Source: Leeuwenhoekiella blandensis MED217 (GTDB taxonomy: Bacteria; Bacteroidota; Bacteroidia; Flavobacteriales; Flavobacteriaceae). Taken from it: 64,000 bases of DNA. A program made the position numbers and the translations under genes. Positions 25,161 through 34,180 of the stretch are shown here, one piece after another (position 1 is the first letter of the stretch; every line of letters begins with the position of its first letter). Location of the stretch: assembly GCF_000152985.1 (NCBI RefSeq), contig NZ_CH672395.1, positions 537,849 through 601,848 on the forward strand, read 5' to 3'. The notes under the pieces are model-generated. The model saw only the letters and a program-made list of their open reading frames with translations, did not search any database and had not been told where the DNA came from.

Positions 25161-26515
25161 TGTTTTGAAATTGATTTATTATTCGTTTTCTCACTAACCA
25201 AGATTGGGGTTTTACCATAGAATCTATTGAAGACCATACAGGCAGTTAAATCACCAGTTACATTTACAGCAGTCCTAAACATTCCCAAGAGTCTTTCTAC
25301 ACCAATGATAATGATGATGCCTTCAGCAGGTATGCCGACACTTCCCAAAACAGAAGCGAGTATAACCACACCACCTCCTGGAATGGCAGGTGTACCAATG
25401 GATGCAGCGACGATAGTTACAATGACCACTATAATATTGAGTAAACTCATTTCCAGTCCGTAAGCTTGGGCAATAAAAAGAGTTGTAATAGTTTGATATA
25501 GTGCAGTACCATCCATATTGACGGTCGCCCCTATAGGTATGATAAAATTGCTAATAGTCTTGTCCACTTTTAGTTCTTCTTCGGCGGTTTTTAGAGATAA
25601 GGGCATCACAGCGGCAGAACTTGTGGTTGAAAAAGCCAATAATTGAACATCCCTTATTTTTTTTAGGAAATGCAATGGGTTTTTCTTTCCGAGAAGTACG
25701 ATGAGTCCCAAATAGAAAATTACCAATAAAAGAAGACCGAGAAGTACTACCCCAACATAGTACGTTAAACCTGATAAAGAACTTAAACCAACACTAGAGG
25801 TAAGCTGCGCCATTAGTCCGAAAACAGCAATAGGTACTAGAAGCATTGACCATTTTACTACTGTCATACAGACTTCCTGAATGGCACTTAAAAGAAGCTT
25901 TACTGGGCGCAGTAAGGCATTTTCAAGTGATAGCACAGCTACACCAATAATGATTGTGAAAATCACAATACTTAACATTTCACCACTAACCATAGATGCT
26001 AAAGGGTTCTCTGGAAGTAAGTTTGATATGGCATCTGGAATAGTTTCAAGGCCGAAGGAAAGCTCGGGATTTTCCGTTGGAACAGCAGTAATTTCATTAT
26101 GTTCAGCTAGAGCTTGTTGATGTAAAAAGCGACCAGGTCTAAAAATTTGAGATAGTATTACACCCAAACTTACCGAAACTATGGTAGTGCCTAGAAAATA
26201 TAATAAAACGCCACCACCTAATTTTTTTAGACTGTCCTTTTCATTACTTGCGATTCCTGTGATGATAGAAGCCACAATCAAAGGAATCATAATCATTTGA
26301 ACCAGTTTTAGAAAAAGTACGCCAGGCAATGCCAGCCAATTCCCTGCGATGTCTGCTGTTTCTTTAGTAATCCACCCGTTTTGAGGACTTAACAGCAATC
26401 CAAAACCAACACCCAAAAATAAGGCAATGATAACCTTTAGCCATAGACGACTTTCTACCAATTTTGAGAGGTAGTGATTGAATGATTTAAGTGATTTTAC
26501 TTCTGTGTCGAACAT
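25157..26515 (-). CDS. Dicarboxylate/amino acid:cation symporter (DAACS family)
   Basis: The 452-residue protein has the GltP/DctA architecture: eight hydrophobic helices and two re-entrant loops. The signature serine-rich loop STTSSAAVMPLSL and the NMDGTALYQ segment (about residues 333-341) that binds Na+ and substrate are intact, followed by GTPAIPGGGVV. These carriers import glutamate, aspartate or C4-dicarboxylates with Na+ or H+. It overlaps the hydrolase gene by 4 bp. Its role here could be to supply carbon for the anaplerotic side of the island's glycolytic genes. Confidence 0.9.
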   Translation of the reverse strand: MFDTEVKSLKSFNHYLSKLVESRLWLKVIIALFLGVGFGLLLSPQNGWITKETADIAGNWLALPGVLFLKLVQMIMIPLIVASIITGIASNEKDSLKKLGGGVLLYFLGTTIVSVSLGVILSQIFRPGRFLHQQALAEHNEITAVPTENPELSFGLETIPDAISNLLPENPLASMVSGEMLSIVIFTIIIGVAVLSLENALLRPVKLLLSAIQEVCMTVVKWSMLLVPIAVFGLMAQLTSSVGLSSLSGLTYYVGVVLLGLLLLVIFYLGLIVLLGKKNPLHFLKKIRDVQLLAFSTTSSAAVMPLSLKTAEEELKVDKTISNFIIPIGATVNMDGTALYQTITTLFIAQAYGLEMSLLNIIVVIVTIVAASIGTPAIPGGGVVILASVLGSVGIPAEGIIIIIGVERLLGMFRTAVNVTGDLTACMVFNRFYGKTPILVSEKTNNKSISKQ

Positions 26516-26527
26516 TCTTTTTTATTG

Positions 26528-27589
26528 TTATGCAATGCTAATTTTAGTATCCAAATAAACTTTCTGAACGGATTGTAATACTTCCACGCCTTCGCCGAAG
26601 GGCTTTTGAAACGCTTTTCTTCCCATTATCAATCCAGAGCCACCAGCTCTTTTATTGATAACGGCAGTTGTTATTGCCTCCACCAAATCAGACTTACCTT
26701 TAGAGCCACCACCGGAATTAATCAATCCGATTTTTCCCATAAAGCAATTAGCCACCTGCAACCTGCACAGGTCGATGGGATGTTCTGTTGTCAGCGTCTC
26801 ATACATTTCATCATCATATTTTCCAAAACCGATTTCTTTGAAACCAAAGTTATTTGTAGGTAATTTTTGCTTAATGATATCTGCCTGAATGGTTACCCCA
26901 ATATGATTTGCTTGCCCTGTTACATCGGCAGCAGCGTGATAATCTTCTTTTCCAGTTTTGAAAGCTTCGTTACGGGTATAGCACCATAAAATGGTAGCCA
27001 TACCTAAATTGTGGGCTTCTTCAAAAGCTTCAGCTATTTCTTTAAGCTGTCTATTGCTTTCTTCGGAACCAAAATATATAGTAGCACCGACAGCAACTGC
27101 TCCCATATCCCACGCAGCTTTTACTTTACCAAATAAGGTTTGGTTATATTTATTAGGAAATGTGAGCAGTTCATTGTGATTAATCTTTACGATAAAAGGG
27201 ATTTTATGGGCATATTTCCTAGCGTTCAATCCCAAAGCACCAAACGTGGAAGCCACCCCATTACAACCGGCCTCAATGGCGAGTTTTATAATATTCTCTG
27301 GGTCAAAATAATCAGGGTTTTTATAGAATGAAAAGGCCGCGCTATGCTCAATACCTTGGTCCACAGGAAGGATACTTAAATAGCCTGTGCCACCAAGATT
27401 TCCGTAGTTATACAATTGCGAAAGGCTTCGCAGTACCTGCGGATTTCTGTTGCTTTGGGTAAATACCTTATCTAGGCTCGTTCTACTTGGGGTTTGCAAT
27501 TCATCCTTGGTTATTTTTTCACAAACGTGATTCAAATAGAAGTCTGCTTTTTCCCCTAACAGTTGTGTAATATTTATGTCTATTTTCAT
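26528..27589 (-). CDS. fbaB: Class I fructose-bisphosphate aldolase (DhnA/FbaB type)
   Basis: The 353-residue enzyme cleaves fructose 1,6-bisphosphate to triose phosphates through a Schiff-base Lys. [13 protein letters not shown] near residue 75, FIVKINHNE (Schiff-base region candidate), [11 protein letters not shown] and [12 protein letters not shown] are typical of the DhnA-like class I aldolases found in archaea and many bacteria, unlike class II zinc enzymes. It is located between GAPDH and the symporter. Being metal-independent, it would continue when class II aldolases are poisoned by Cu or Zn; this is an inference. Confidence 0.9.
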   Translation of the reverse strand: MKIDINITQLLGEKADFYLNHVCEKITKDELQTPSRTSLDKVFTQSNRNPQVLRSLSQLYNYGNLGGTGYLSILPVDQGIEHSAAFSFYKNPDYFDPENIIKLAIEAGCNGVASTFGALGLNARKYAHKIPFIVKINHNELLTFPNKYNQTLFGKVKAAWDMGAVAVGATIYFGSEESNRQLKEIAEAFEEAHNLGMATILWCYTRNEAFKTGKEDYHAAADVTGQANHIGVTIQADIIKQKLPTNNFGFKEIGFGKYDDEMYETLTTEHPIDLCRLQVANCFMGKIGLINSGGGSKGKSDLVEAITTAVINKRAGGSGLIMGRKAFQKPFGEGVEVLQSVQKVYLDTKISIA

Positions 27590-27600
27590 TGTATTAATGA

Positions 27601-28614
27601 TTAATGAATTCCTAAACTTTCATTTGTTTTAGCGATAGATTTGGCACCATCTGTTTCAATTCCTGTAAGTGCTCTGATGGCATCAATCGTTTCTGGGATT
27701 ACAATGGCTTGGTTATCGACCACGTAGGCATAAAAAAGCTCATCTCCCACTACCTTCAGCATATCTTCCCAAAGGGCTACTTCGTACATATCGCCCCAAG
27801 GTCTTCCCATATCCAAGAACATTTCTTTAATGGTGTTGTTTGAAACCAGGCCTTGGTCATATTGAATTAGTTTGATACGACTAGACGTTTTAAAAGCATT
27901 TAAGACTTCTTCTTTCGAGACTTGCTTTTTTAACTTCACGTTCCAATAGTGCATATGGCTTAATGTTTCTGGAACTTTTACTGCGGAAGTGATGACGTCC
28001 AAATCAGGATCTACGCTTTTAGCGTCAGGACCTTGATGGCTTGGAATATCTCTTTCTGGAAGCATTGTGTTCATAATTCCGCCCAAATGACTTTCCCAAG
28101 GGTCTGTAGCTCTTCTTAAAAGTGTACCTCTGGCATAATCCAATAAATCGGCTCTTTTTAAAGCGGTCAAGGTTCTTAAAATAGACGTAGTATTACAGGA
28201 AACTACTCTTGTCGCATTCAAGTTTAGAGCTGATTTGTAATTATTTTCTGCACTAAAGGAATGCCCTGTGGTTTCGTGTTTTTCGCCACCGTGTAGAATA
28301 AATTTTATATTCTGTTCTTTATAAATCGCTACATTTTGAGCAGCAATCTTTTTAGGCGTACAGTCCACTACAAGGTCTGATTTCTTTAAAAGTTCCTGCA
28401 TATTGCCTTTAACAGAAATCCCTTCAGATTTCATATTATCAGCTGCATCTTGAGTTGCTGCGTATATGTTGTAATTCTTTCTTACGGCATTTTGAATTCG
28501 CCAGTCGCTAATGATATCACATACTCCCGAAAGCTTCATATCGTTTTGTAAGTTGATGGCATCTGCCACCCTTTTTCCAATGACTCCGTAACCTATAACT
28601 GCTACATTTTTCAT
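27601..28614 (-). CDS. Type II (archaeal-type) glyceraldehyde-3-phosphate dehydrogenase
   Basis: The 337-residue enzyme has the N-terminal Rossmann segment [15 protein letters not shown] and the catalytic Cys140 in [13 protein letters not shown]. The sequence layout ([10 protein letters not shown], then [13 protein letters not shown] and [13 protein letters not shown]) is that of the archaeal type II GAPDH and not of the usual bacterial GapA, which has an SCTTNC active site at about residue 150. Type II enzymes are phosphorylating and accept NAD or NADP. The gene is rare in Bacteroidetes main-line metabolism, so its presence with aldolase and phosphofructokinase supports horizontal origin of this block. 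Confidence 0.92.
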   Translation of the reverse strand: MKNVAVIGYGVIGKRVADAINLQNDMKLSGVCDIISDWRIQNAVRKNYNIYAATQDAADNMKSEGISVKGNMQELLKKSDLVVDCTPKKIAAQNVAIYKEQNIKFILHGGEKHETTGHSFSAENNYKSALNLNATRVVSCNTTSILRTLTALKRADLLDYARGTLLRRATDPWESHLGGIMNTMLPERDIPSHQGPDAKSVDPDLDVITSAVKVPETLSHMHYWNVKLKKQVSKEEVLNAFKTSSRIKLIQYDQGLVSNNTIKEMFLDMGRPWGDMYEVALWEDMLKVVGDELFYAYVVDNQAIVIPETIDAIRALTGIETDGAKSIAKTNESLGIH

Positions 28615-28633
28615 ATAAATTGTTTTTAATTAA

Positions 28634-29989
28634 TTATGTTTTTTTGTTTTTGTCACTTGTATTCTTCATTCCCATTGGCATATTACCTTCATCGTCTGTG
28701 TGTGAAATCATAAAAAGGCGTTCTGCAACAAGTATTAGAACAATCCCAATCGCTGCTACGATAAGCACCAAAGGATCGTTCAGATATTTTATATAAAGAA
28801 AAGCTGCCAATACCGCAATGTCCAATACGATGGCTATTAATGGGATGATAGGCTGAAAAACCACTTTGTTTTTAAGGTGACGGAACAGCCCCCAATGGAT
28901 AGCGATATCCATAATAAGGTAAAAAATAGCCCCAATGGATGCTATCCTTGTCAAATCGAAAAGCACGGTCAGTAAAATGGCGAGGGAAGACGTGAATACT
29001 AGTGCTGGATTTTTTAAGCTACCAAGTTTGGTTAAAGAAGGCACCTGTTTCATATTGCTGAGCATTGCCAACAAGCGTGAAGAGGAAAAGATACTGGCAA
29101 TGACCCCAGAAACCGTGGCAATAATGGCAATGCCAATGGTAATCCAGGAACCCCATTCCCCAAAAACAGGTTTTGCGGCGGCTGCAAGGGCATAATCTTT
29201 AGCTTCGATTATTTCAGGAATGCTTAAACCTCCCGCAACAGCTAATGCCAAGGCTACATATATCAGTGTGCAGATAAGTATGGAAAACACGATAGACCTA
29301 CCAAGATTTTTATGCGGGTTTTTAATATCGGCCCCTTGGTTCGTGATAGTGGTAAAGCCTTTATAAGCAAGGATAGATAACGCCAAAGCGGCCACAAATC
29401 CGAAGCCTTGTGGTAATGTCTCAGTATTTTTGGGAATATAGTTTCCCGTAATATCGGCAAAACCTGAAATTGCAAGGCCGGCAATAGCTAAAATTGCTAT
29501 TCCCACTACCTTTATAATAGCGGTAAATGTCGCGGTGGCACCAATAACCTTATTGCCCAGGATGTTCACTATATAAGCAACAACAATTAGCCCAACACCC
29601 AGGGTAGAGGCATAACCTGCATAGGACTCGGGAAATAGTCTCAACGTATATGCTCCAAAAGTGCCCGCCACCAGACTTTCGGAAACTACCATTGATACGT
29701 ACATCAGCAAAGAATAAAACCCTGTTGTTGTTCCAGGTCCATAGGATTTGTTAAGGAATTTAACCACACCTCCAGACGATGGAAAAGCATTTGAAAACTT
29801 GACATAGGAATATGAGCTAAAACCCACCACAACAGCACCTGCAATAAATGCAATGGGAAATAGATCACCCACCAACTCTGCTATTTGCCCCATAAGGACA
29901 AATATGCCAGCACCAATCATTACGCCTGTACCAAGAGATATGGAACCTAATAAGGAAAGCTTATTATTTTTATCTGTGGTGTTTTTCAT
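28634..29989 (-). CDS. APC-family amino acid permease
   Basis: The 451-residue protein has twelve helices with the APC hallmark LGTGVMIGAGIFVLMGQ in helix 1 and SILAYKGFTTITNQGADIKNP in helix 6. A polar C-terminus includes several Lys and Met. APC proteins import or exchange amino acids or amines. It is clearly paralogous to the permease at 44529-45824, which lies in the copper operon: long stretches such as LALSILAYKGFTTITN, GVIASIF and RIASIGAIFYLIMDI agree. The substrate is unknown. Confidence 0.9.
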   Translation of the reverse strand: MKNTTDKNNKLSLLGSISLGTGVMIGAGIFVLMGQIAELVGDLFPIAFIAGAVVVGFSSYSYVKFSNAFPSSGGVVKFLNKSYGPGTTTGFYSLLMYVSMVVSESLVAGTFGAYTLRLFPESYAGYASTLGVGLIVVAYIVNILGNKVIGATATFTAIIKVVGIAILAIAGLAISGFADITGNYIPKNTETLPQGFGFVAALALSILAYKGFTTITNQGADIKNPHKNLGRSIVFSILICTLIYVALALAVAGGLSIPEIIEAKDYALAAAAKPVFGEWGSWITIGIAIIATVSGVIASIFSSSRLLAMLSNMKQVPSLTKLGSLKNPALVFTSSLAILLTVLFDLTRIASIGAIFYLIMDIAIHWGLFRHLKNKVVFQPIIPLIAIVLDIAVLAAFLYIKYLNDPLVLIVAAIGIVLILVAERLFMISHTDDEGNMPMGMKNTSDKNKKT

Positions 29990-29996
29990 TTCAAAA

Positions 29997-31352
29997 TTAT
30001 TTTTCCCTGTTTTTAATCGAAGATTTCGGTTTAAAGTTTCTAATAATCAGGCGGTTGCTCTTTTCATAAGTGAAATAACTTACCGCCCAATTAAAACCAA
30101 CCATCAATCTATTTCTAAATCCACTTATGGACATCAAGTGAACAACGGACCACAGCAACCAGGCGAAATAGCCTGCAAATTTAAATTTGCCCAAATCGGC
30201 AACTGCCTTGCGTTTTCCTACAGTGGCTAAGGAACCTTTATCTTTATATTTGAAAGGTTTTATGGATTTGTTATTTATGATATTTAATATCGAATCGCCC
30301 AGGTATTTACCTTGTTGAATAGCGGTCTGTGCTACTTGTGGATGTCCTTTTGGGGTTTCTTTGGAAATGAGTGCTGCGATATCACCTATGGCAAAAATGT
30401 TTTCGTAGCCTTCTACTTTTAAATTAGCATCGGTTTTAATCCGGTTGCCCCTGACTATGTGTTTTTCATCAATACCATTTGGGAATTGTCCTTTTACGCC
30501 AGCCGTCCAGATAAGATTTTTAGCCAAAATGGTCTTACCACTTTTGGTAGTGACTTCGTTGCCGTCATAATTGCTTACAGCTTCATTTAATAATACCTTT
30601 ACATTCAAATCCTCTAAATATTTGAGGGTTTTCGATGATGCCTTGTCTGACATTGTGCCTAACAACTCATCAATGGCTTCTATTAGATAAATATTCATAA
30701 TGGAAGAAGGGTACTCTGGGTAATCTTTGGGAAGGATGTATTTGCAAAACTCTGCCAAAGCTCCTGCCATTTCTACGCCTGCTGGACCACCACCTACTAT
30801 TACAAAATTTGTCAGCGCGTCGCGTTCTTTATCATCACAAGTAATAGCTGCCTGTTCCAAATTTTGCAACATCATATGACGGATGTTGAGGGAATCGCGA
30901 ATATCCTTCATCCCCAAACTATTTTCGGCCACAGAATCCATCCCAAAGAAATTGGTGGTCGTGCCAGTAGCCAACACTAAATAGTCATAAGAAACACTTC
31001 CCTTATTGGTCAATATAGTATTTGAATCAGGTTGAATTTCCTCAACTTCAGCCAAACGAAAGAAAACATTTTTATAGCCATTGATTTGTTTTCTGAATGG
31101 AAATACAATACTGTCAGGCTCCAGGGCACTCGTTGCCACTTGATATAATAAAGGCTGAAACTGATGGAAGTTATTTTTATCGAGTAAAACCACTTGAACT
31201 TCTTTGTGTTTCAGTTTCTCAACCAATGCCAAACCTGCAAATCCTCCACCAACGATAACCACACGAGGTAATTTAGTATCTGGAAGACAGATTTCATCTG
31301 TTATCTTACAGGTGGATTCCAACGGAATGCTATGTGTTTGCTTTTCTTTCAT
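29997..31352 (-). CDS. Type II NADH dehydrogenase (NDH-2)
   Basis: The 451-residue flavoprotein has two dinucleotide motifs: VIVGGGFAGLALVEKLK near residue 33 for FAD and FVIVGGGPAGVEMAGAL near 180 for NADH, plus the C-terminal FAD-binding AIGDIAAL near 320. The hydrophobic C-terminal segment FKFAGYFAWLLWSVVHLM matches the membrane-attachment region of NDH-2. NDH-2 passes electrons from NADH to quinone without pumping protons or using Fe-S clusters. That makes it a good oxidase when complex I is damaged by copper (inference). It overlaps the Usp gene by 4 bp. Confidence 0.92.
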   Translation of the reverse strand: MKEKQTHSIPLESTCKITDEICLPDTKLPRVVIVGGGFAGLALVEKLKHKEVQVVLLDKNNFHQFQPLLYQVATSALEPDSIVFPFRKQINGYKNVFFRLAEVEEIQPDSNTILTNKGSVSYDYLVLATGTTTNFFGMDSVAENSLGMKDIRDSLNIRHMMLQNLEQAAITCDDKERDALTNFVIVGGGPAGVEMAGALAEFCKYILPKDYPEYPSSIMNIYLIEAIDELLGTMSDKASSKTLKYLEDLNVKVLLNEAVSNYDGNEVTTKSGKTILAKNLIWTAGVKGQFPNGIDEKHIVRGNRIKTDANLKVEGYENIFAIGDIAALISKETPKGHPQVAQTAIQQGKYLGDSILNIINNKSIKPFKYKDKGSLATVGKRKAVADLGKFKFAGYFAWLLWSVVHLMSISGFRNRLMVGFNWAVSYFTYEKSNRLIIRNFKPKSSIKNREK

Positions 31353-31810
31353 TTTTTATTTCTATCTCTTGCAATGAGTACTGAACATTTGGCATTTGTG
31401 GTCAAATATTGGGATACAGAGCCCAATACTAAGCGTGAAAGTGCACCGTGACCCTGAGAGCCTACTACGATTAAATCTGCACCCCAATCTTCTGCTTTTT
31501 CATAAATAGTACTTTTGGGCAGGCCACTAACAACACTTGTGGTTATGGTAAGTGCCTTGTTTTCGGCCTTGATTTTATCGAAAGCTTCTGAAACGATTTT
31601 GTTTCCCAATTTTTGAGCGTTACTTCTAATTTCTTCTATGTAATTTCCTATCCTGCCGCCCATAGTATGCAATCCCAGGCCGGTTGTTTTCGGAACTTCA
31701 TAAACATTTATAATATGAATTTCACTATTTGAGGATAAAGTCATTTTCTTAAGCTCGTTAATGGCTACTTTACTAAAATCTGAACCATCTATGGCCAATA
31801 CAATTTTCAT
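31349..31810 (-). CDS. Universal stress protein, single domain
   Basis: The 153-residue protein is a full UspA domain with the ATP-binding GSQGHGALSRLVLGSVSQYLTTNA pattern (split as GSQGHGALSRLVLGS then Ser/Tyr) near residue 122-135. It is the upstream partner of the NDH-2 gene with a 4-bp overlap, and the first gene of the metabolic part of the operon. See also the tandem Usp at 19332-20168. Confidence 0.9.
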   Translation of the reverse strand: MKIVLAIDGSDFSKVAINELKKMTLSSNSEIHIINVYEVPKTTGLGLHTMGGRIGNYIEEIRSNAQKLGNKIVSEAFDKIKAENKALTITTSVVSGLPKSTIYEKAEDWGADLIVVGSQGHGALSRLVLGSVSQYLTTNAKCSVLIARDRNKK

Positions 31811-31839
31811 AATTTGAAGGTGTTATTAATTGAGATGTC

Positions 31840-32355
31840 CTATGCCTTATTCTTGTTTATAAATGTTTGGGCATCTTCTTTCGATATGAAGTAAAAAACA
31901 CTTCCGCTGTTTTTATCCTGAACAATAATTGCCGAAGCTTTATCTACTTTTGAATCATTAAGAGGGTTTACGCCAAAACGGACATCACCCAGATTTTTCT
32001 GTAATTTTTCAACACAATTTTCACAACAACCGTAATAAGTAGTTCCGTTGGCTTCAATAGGTATTTGCGTTACGCCCATAAACCTGTCGTTTACCATACA
32101 CACTTTGTCGTTTGGGACAATTTCATAGTTTTGGGCAGCAGAATTGTTTTCTTTTATCTTTTTAGAGACTTCGGTATTTAACTGTAGTGCACTTTCAGTA
32201 ACTTCTTTGTTCTTGTCGGCACAAGATAGAAGCAACATTGAGAGCAATAAAAGCATTACAAGACCTATGGACAATCGATAAATCTTTTCCACTGGGTTTT
32301 TACGGACTATGACTTGCATCTTACTGTTTTTTTTATTTAAAGGGATTTGTTTCAT
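31840..32355 (-). CDS. Lipoprotein with TRASH/YHS-like metal-binding Cys cluster
   Basis: The 171-residue product has a basic N-terminus, a hydrophobic helix and a lipobox ending LLLSC (Cys45 approximately). A second possible start is at MQVIVRK, 12 residues later. The mature part has VCMVNDRFMG followed about 20 residues on by YYGCCENCVEKL, the pattern of TRASH/YHS metal-binding domains (C-x-N/D...C-C-x-x-C). It may hold Cu or another thiophilic metal in the periplasm. It lies in a run of small metal-protein genes between the lycopene-cyclase-like gene and the Usp gene. Confidence 0.7.
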   Translation of the reverse strand: MKQIPLNKKNSKMQVIVRKNPVEKIYRLSIGLVMLLLLSMLLLSCADKNKEVTESALQLNTEVSKKIKENNSAAQNYEIVPNDKVCMVNDRFMGVTQIPIEANGTTYYGCCENCVEKLQKNLGDVRFGVNPLNDSKVDKASAIIVQDKNSGSVFYFISKEDAQTFINKNKA

Positions 32356-32371
32356 TTTATATAGTTTTAAA

Positions 32372-33079
32372 TTAATTACGTGCTTTATTTAAGTGTATAA
32401 GTTTTCGCCAATAGATGTGTTCGTACAATCCAGACCAGTACATTCCAAAGGTGAAGGCGAACAATAATTCTTCAAAGGGGATTCCCAGAACCAGAATATG
32501 GGTTAGGCTGTCAAGGTTCCAGTACAGCTCAACATATTGCGGATAAAATGGAAGGATACTTCCAAAGTATATGAAGTATAATACCGTAAACAAGATGCCC
32601 CCAACCCATATCTTTCTTTTTAAATCTGGGCGACAGTATAATGTTGCTAAACCACCTAGGAACATCGCTATAGTACCACAATAAATATGGTTTAATGATG
32701 TAAATAGTGCTAATATTAAAAACACGATTGCTGGTACAAATAAGATGTATATATGCAAGCGATGTCTTCTGTGATTTCGCTCTGTATGTGTTATTTCTTG
32801 AAAGGTTTGTTTAAAAATAAGATTATAAAGTACCACACCTATACCACCGATTGCAAAAGAAAAAATGAGACTTTCGATATCAAACCTTGTTTTTTCAGCC
32901 AAATCAAAAAGCGAAGGTGGCATCCAATATTCTGGCACAAACAATGGTTCTGTTAAGCCAAAAGGCAATGTAATCAGGCTCATCTTGAGCATTTCTTTTC
33001 TAGAATCTTTCTTGAAGAGATATATTACTGCCCAAAGCGCCAGGATAATTAATGACCATATAAACCAGACGTATTGCAT
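32372..33079 (-). CDS. Membrane protein resembling a lycopene cyclase domain
   Basis: The 235-residue protein has six or seven hydrophobic helices. The C-terminal part reads VLGIPFEELLFAFTFGMYWSGLYEH, close to the PxEE(L/F)xF motif of the CarR/CrtYcd lycopene cyclase domain, with a second acidic motif PEYWMPPSLFDL near residue 50. No carotenoid genes are in the window. Similar proteins without carotenoid context exist in metal islands, so a different role, perhaps in lipid or quinone handling, is likely. The assignment rests on pattern only. Confidence 0.55.
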   Translation of the reverse strand: MQYVWFIWSLIILALWAVIYLFKKDSRKEMLKMSLITLPFGLTEPLFVPEYWMPPSLFDLAEKTRFDIESLIFSFAIGGIGVVLYNLIFKQTFQEITHTERNHRRHRLHIYILFVPAIVFLILALFTSLNHIYCGTIAMFLGGLATLYCRPDLKRKIWVGGILFTVLYFIYFGSILPFYPQYVELYWNLDSLTHILVLGIPFEELLFAFTFGMYWSGLYEHIYWRKLIHLNKARN

Positions 33080-33095
33080 AAAATGTTACAAGCTT

Positions 33096-33374
33096 TTATT
33101 TTTTTATTTTAAGTTGTGCGTTGTAAAATGCCGCAATACAGGCACCAACCAGCCAACCCAGTATGAAGGTCTGTATGATTCCTAAACCAGCTTCCCACAG
33201 TGGAACATCCATTCTGATTATACTTGTAGTGTCCAATCCGTGCAAAAGGCTGTTGAAAAAGTCGATTGTGGCTTCCCTACCTGCAGTTGACATCACTATC
33301 ATACAGCCCAAATAGATTAATGCTCCGGTTAGACCAAAAGCAAACCCGAGTTTTTTTACGTTTAATCGGTACAT
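33096..33374 (-). CDS. Small membrane protein, DUF5676 type
   Basis: The 92-residue protein has two clear helices, LGFAFGLTGALIYLGCMIVM and a C-terminal FILGWLVGACIAAFYN with a polar loop between. The arrangement is that of DUF5676 proteins, which occur beside copper and heavy-metal genes in Bacteroidetes and Proteobacteria. Its exact job is unknown. It is in a run of five small genes (33096-34129 and on) whose starts share an A-rich leader. Confidence 0.7.
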   Translation of the reverse strand: MYRLNVKKLGFAFGLTGALIYLGCMIVMSTAGREATIDFFNSLLHGLDTTSIIRMDVPLWEAGLGIIQTFILGWLVGACIAAFYNAQLKIKK

Positions 33375-33391
33375 AATTTTATAGTTTTGAA

Positions 33392-33610
33392 TTAATTATC
33401 TGATTTTAGAATCTTTTTTGATTCTTCATATTCCTCCTTTGTAATGAAGCCTTCAGCAAATCTTTTCTTAAGAATGTCTAAAGGATCTTCTTTTTTTGTT
33501 TTTTGATATGGTATATCTGTTGGAATGAAAAATATCCAAGCCAATAAAATAATCCATATAATCCACCATATTAGGTGCATACCCCCAAAGTGTCCGTCGT
33601 ATAAATGCAT
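33392..33610 (-). CDS. Small membrane protein with SHOCT domain
   Basis: The 72-residue protein has one helix (IWWIIWIILLAWIFFIP type) followed by a SHOCT-like C-terminus: DPLDILKKRFAEGFITKEEYEE. SHOCT segments are short helical oligomerisation or targeting units. The N-terminus carries His and Asp residues (HLYDGHFGGMH) that could bind metal. It is the third gene of the small-protein run. Confidence 0.75.
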   Translation of the reverse strand: MHLYDGHFGGMHLIWWIIWIILLAWIFFIPTDIPYQKTKKEDPLDILKKRFAEGFITKEEYEESKKILKSDN

Positions 33611-33629
33611 AATTTTTAGTTTTAAATTG

Positions 33630-33848
33630 TTATTGATTTATTTTTGAAATTGTATATCCGTTGAGTTCATCAAGTTGCTTTTGTATGTCTTCAACCGAGA
33701 GCGTTTCGTTCATAGTGATAATTGTAGCACCTTTTGGTGCCAAAAAAATCTCTGCTTTTTCGATATTAGGATGATTCTCCAAGGTTTTCTTGACCCTTGC
33801 AACGCATCCGCCACAACTGATTCCGCTTATTTGAAATTTTTGTTTCAT
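33630..33848 (-). CDS. HMA-type copper chaperone or binding protein
   Basis: The 72-residue protein is one complete heavy-metal-associated domain, with GISCGGCVARVKKTL (CxxC at about 12-15) and the usual beta-alpha-beta-beta-alpha-beta length. Such proteins carry Cu+ to export ATPases. It sits in the small-protein run with the CopB gene far downstream in the same direction. A second HMA protein lies at 62567-62779. Confidence 0.88.
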   Translation of the reverse strand: MKQKFQISGISCGGCVARVKKTLENHPNIEKAEIFLAPKGATIITMNETLSVEDIQKQLDELNGYTISKINQ

Positions 33849-33859
33849 AACATTTGCTA

Positions 33860-34129
33860 TTAATGATGTTGATGTCCTTTTCTTTTCTCTGTTGAACCAT
33901 CATCAGACTGCTTTTCATTATGTTCGTGATTATTATGGTTTCCATTGTTGTGTCTGTGTCCTCCGTGGCCGTGAGACCCGTGAGGCATAAACAGGTGAAT
34001 GGCGAACATAAATAATATGAAGATGAAAAGGGAAGAGCCTCCTCCTATACCAAAAGAAGGTGCTAAAAAGATGAACAGAAGCGGTAAACCACAGCCTATA
34101 ATCATCCATATCCAGTGATTGTTTTTCAT
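33860..34129 (-). CDS. Small membrane protein with His-rich tail (DUF2933-like)
   Basis: The 89-residue protein has two hydrophobic helices, then a C-terminal tail full of His and Gly (HGSHGHGGHRHNN and more). The tail can bind Cu or Ni. Short membrane proteins with this shape (DUF2933) occur in copper islands. It is the most upstream gene of the - strand run, so the operon promoter should lie in the 50 bp before 34129, where no clear -7 box was seen. Confidence 0.7.
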   Translation of the reverse strand: MKNNHWIWMIIGCGLPLLFIFLAPSFGIGGGSSLFIFILFMFAIHLFMPHGSHGHGGHRHNNGNHNNHEHNEKQSDDGSTEKRKGHQHH

Positions 34130-34180
34130 AATCTTTAGTTTTATTACTTTTTTATTTTTTCTTTAAGTGAATACATCTTA

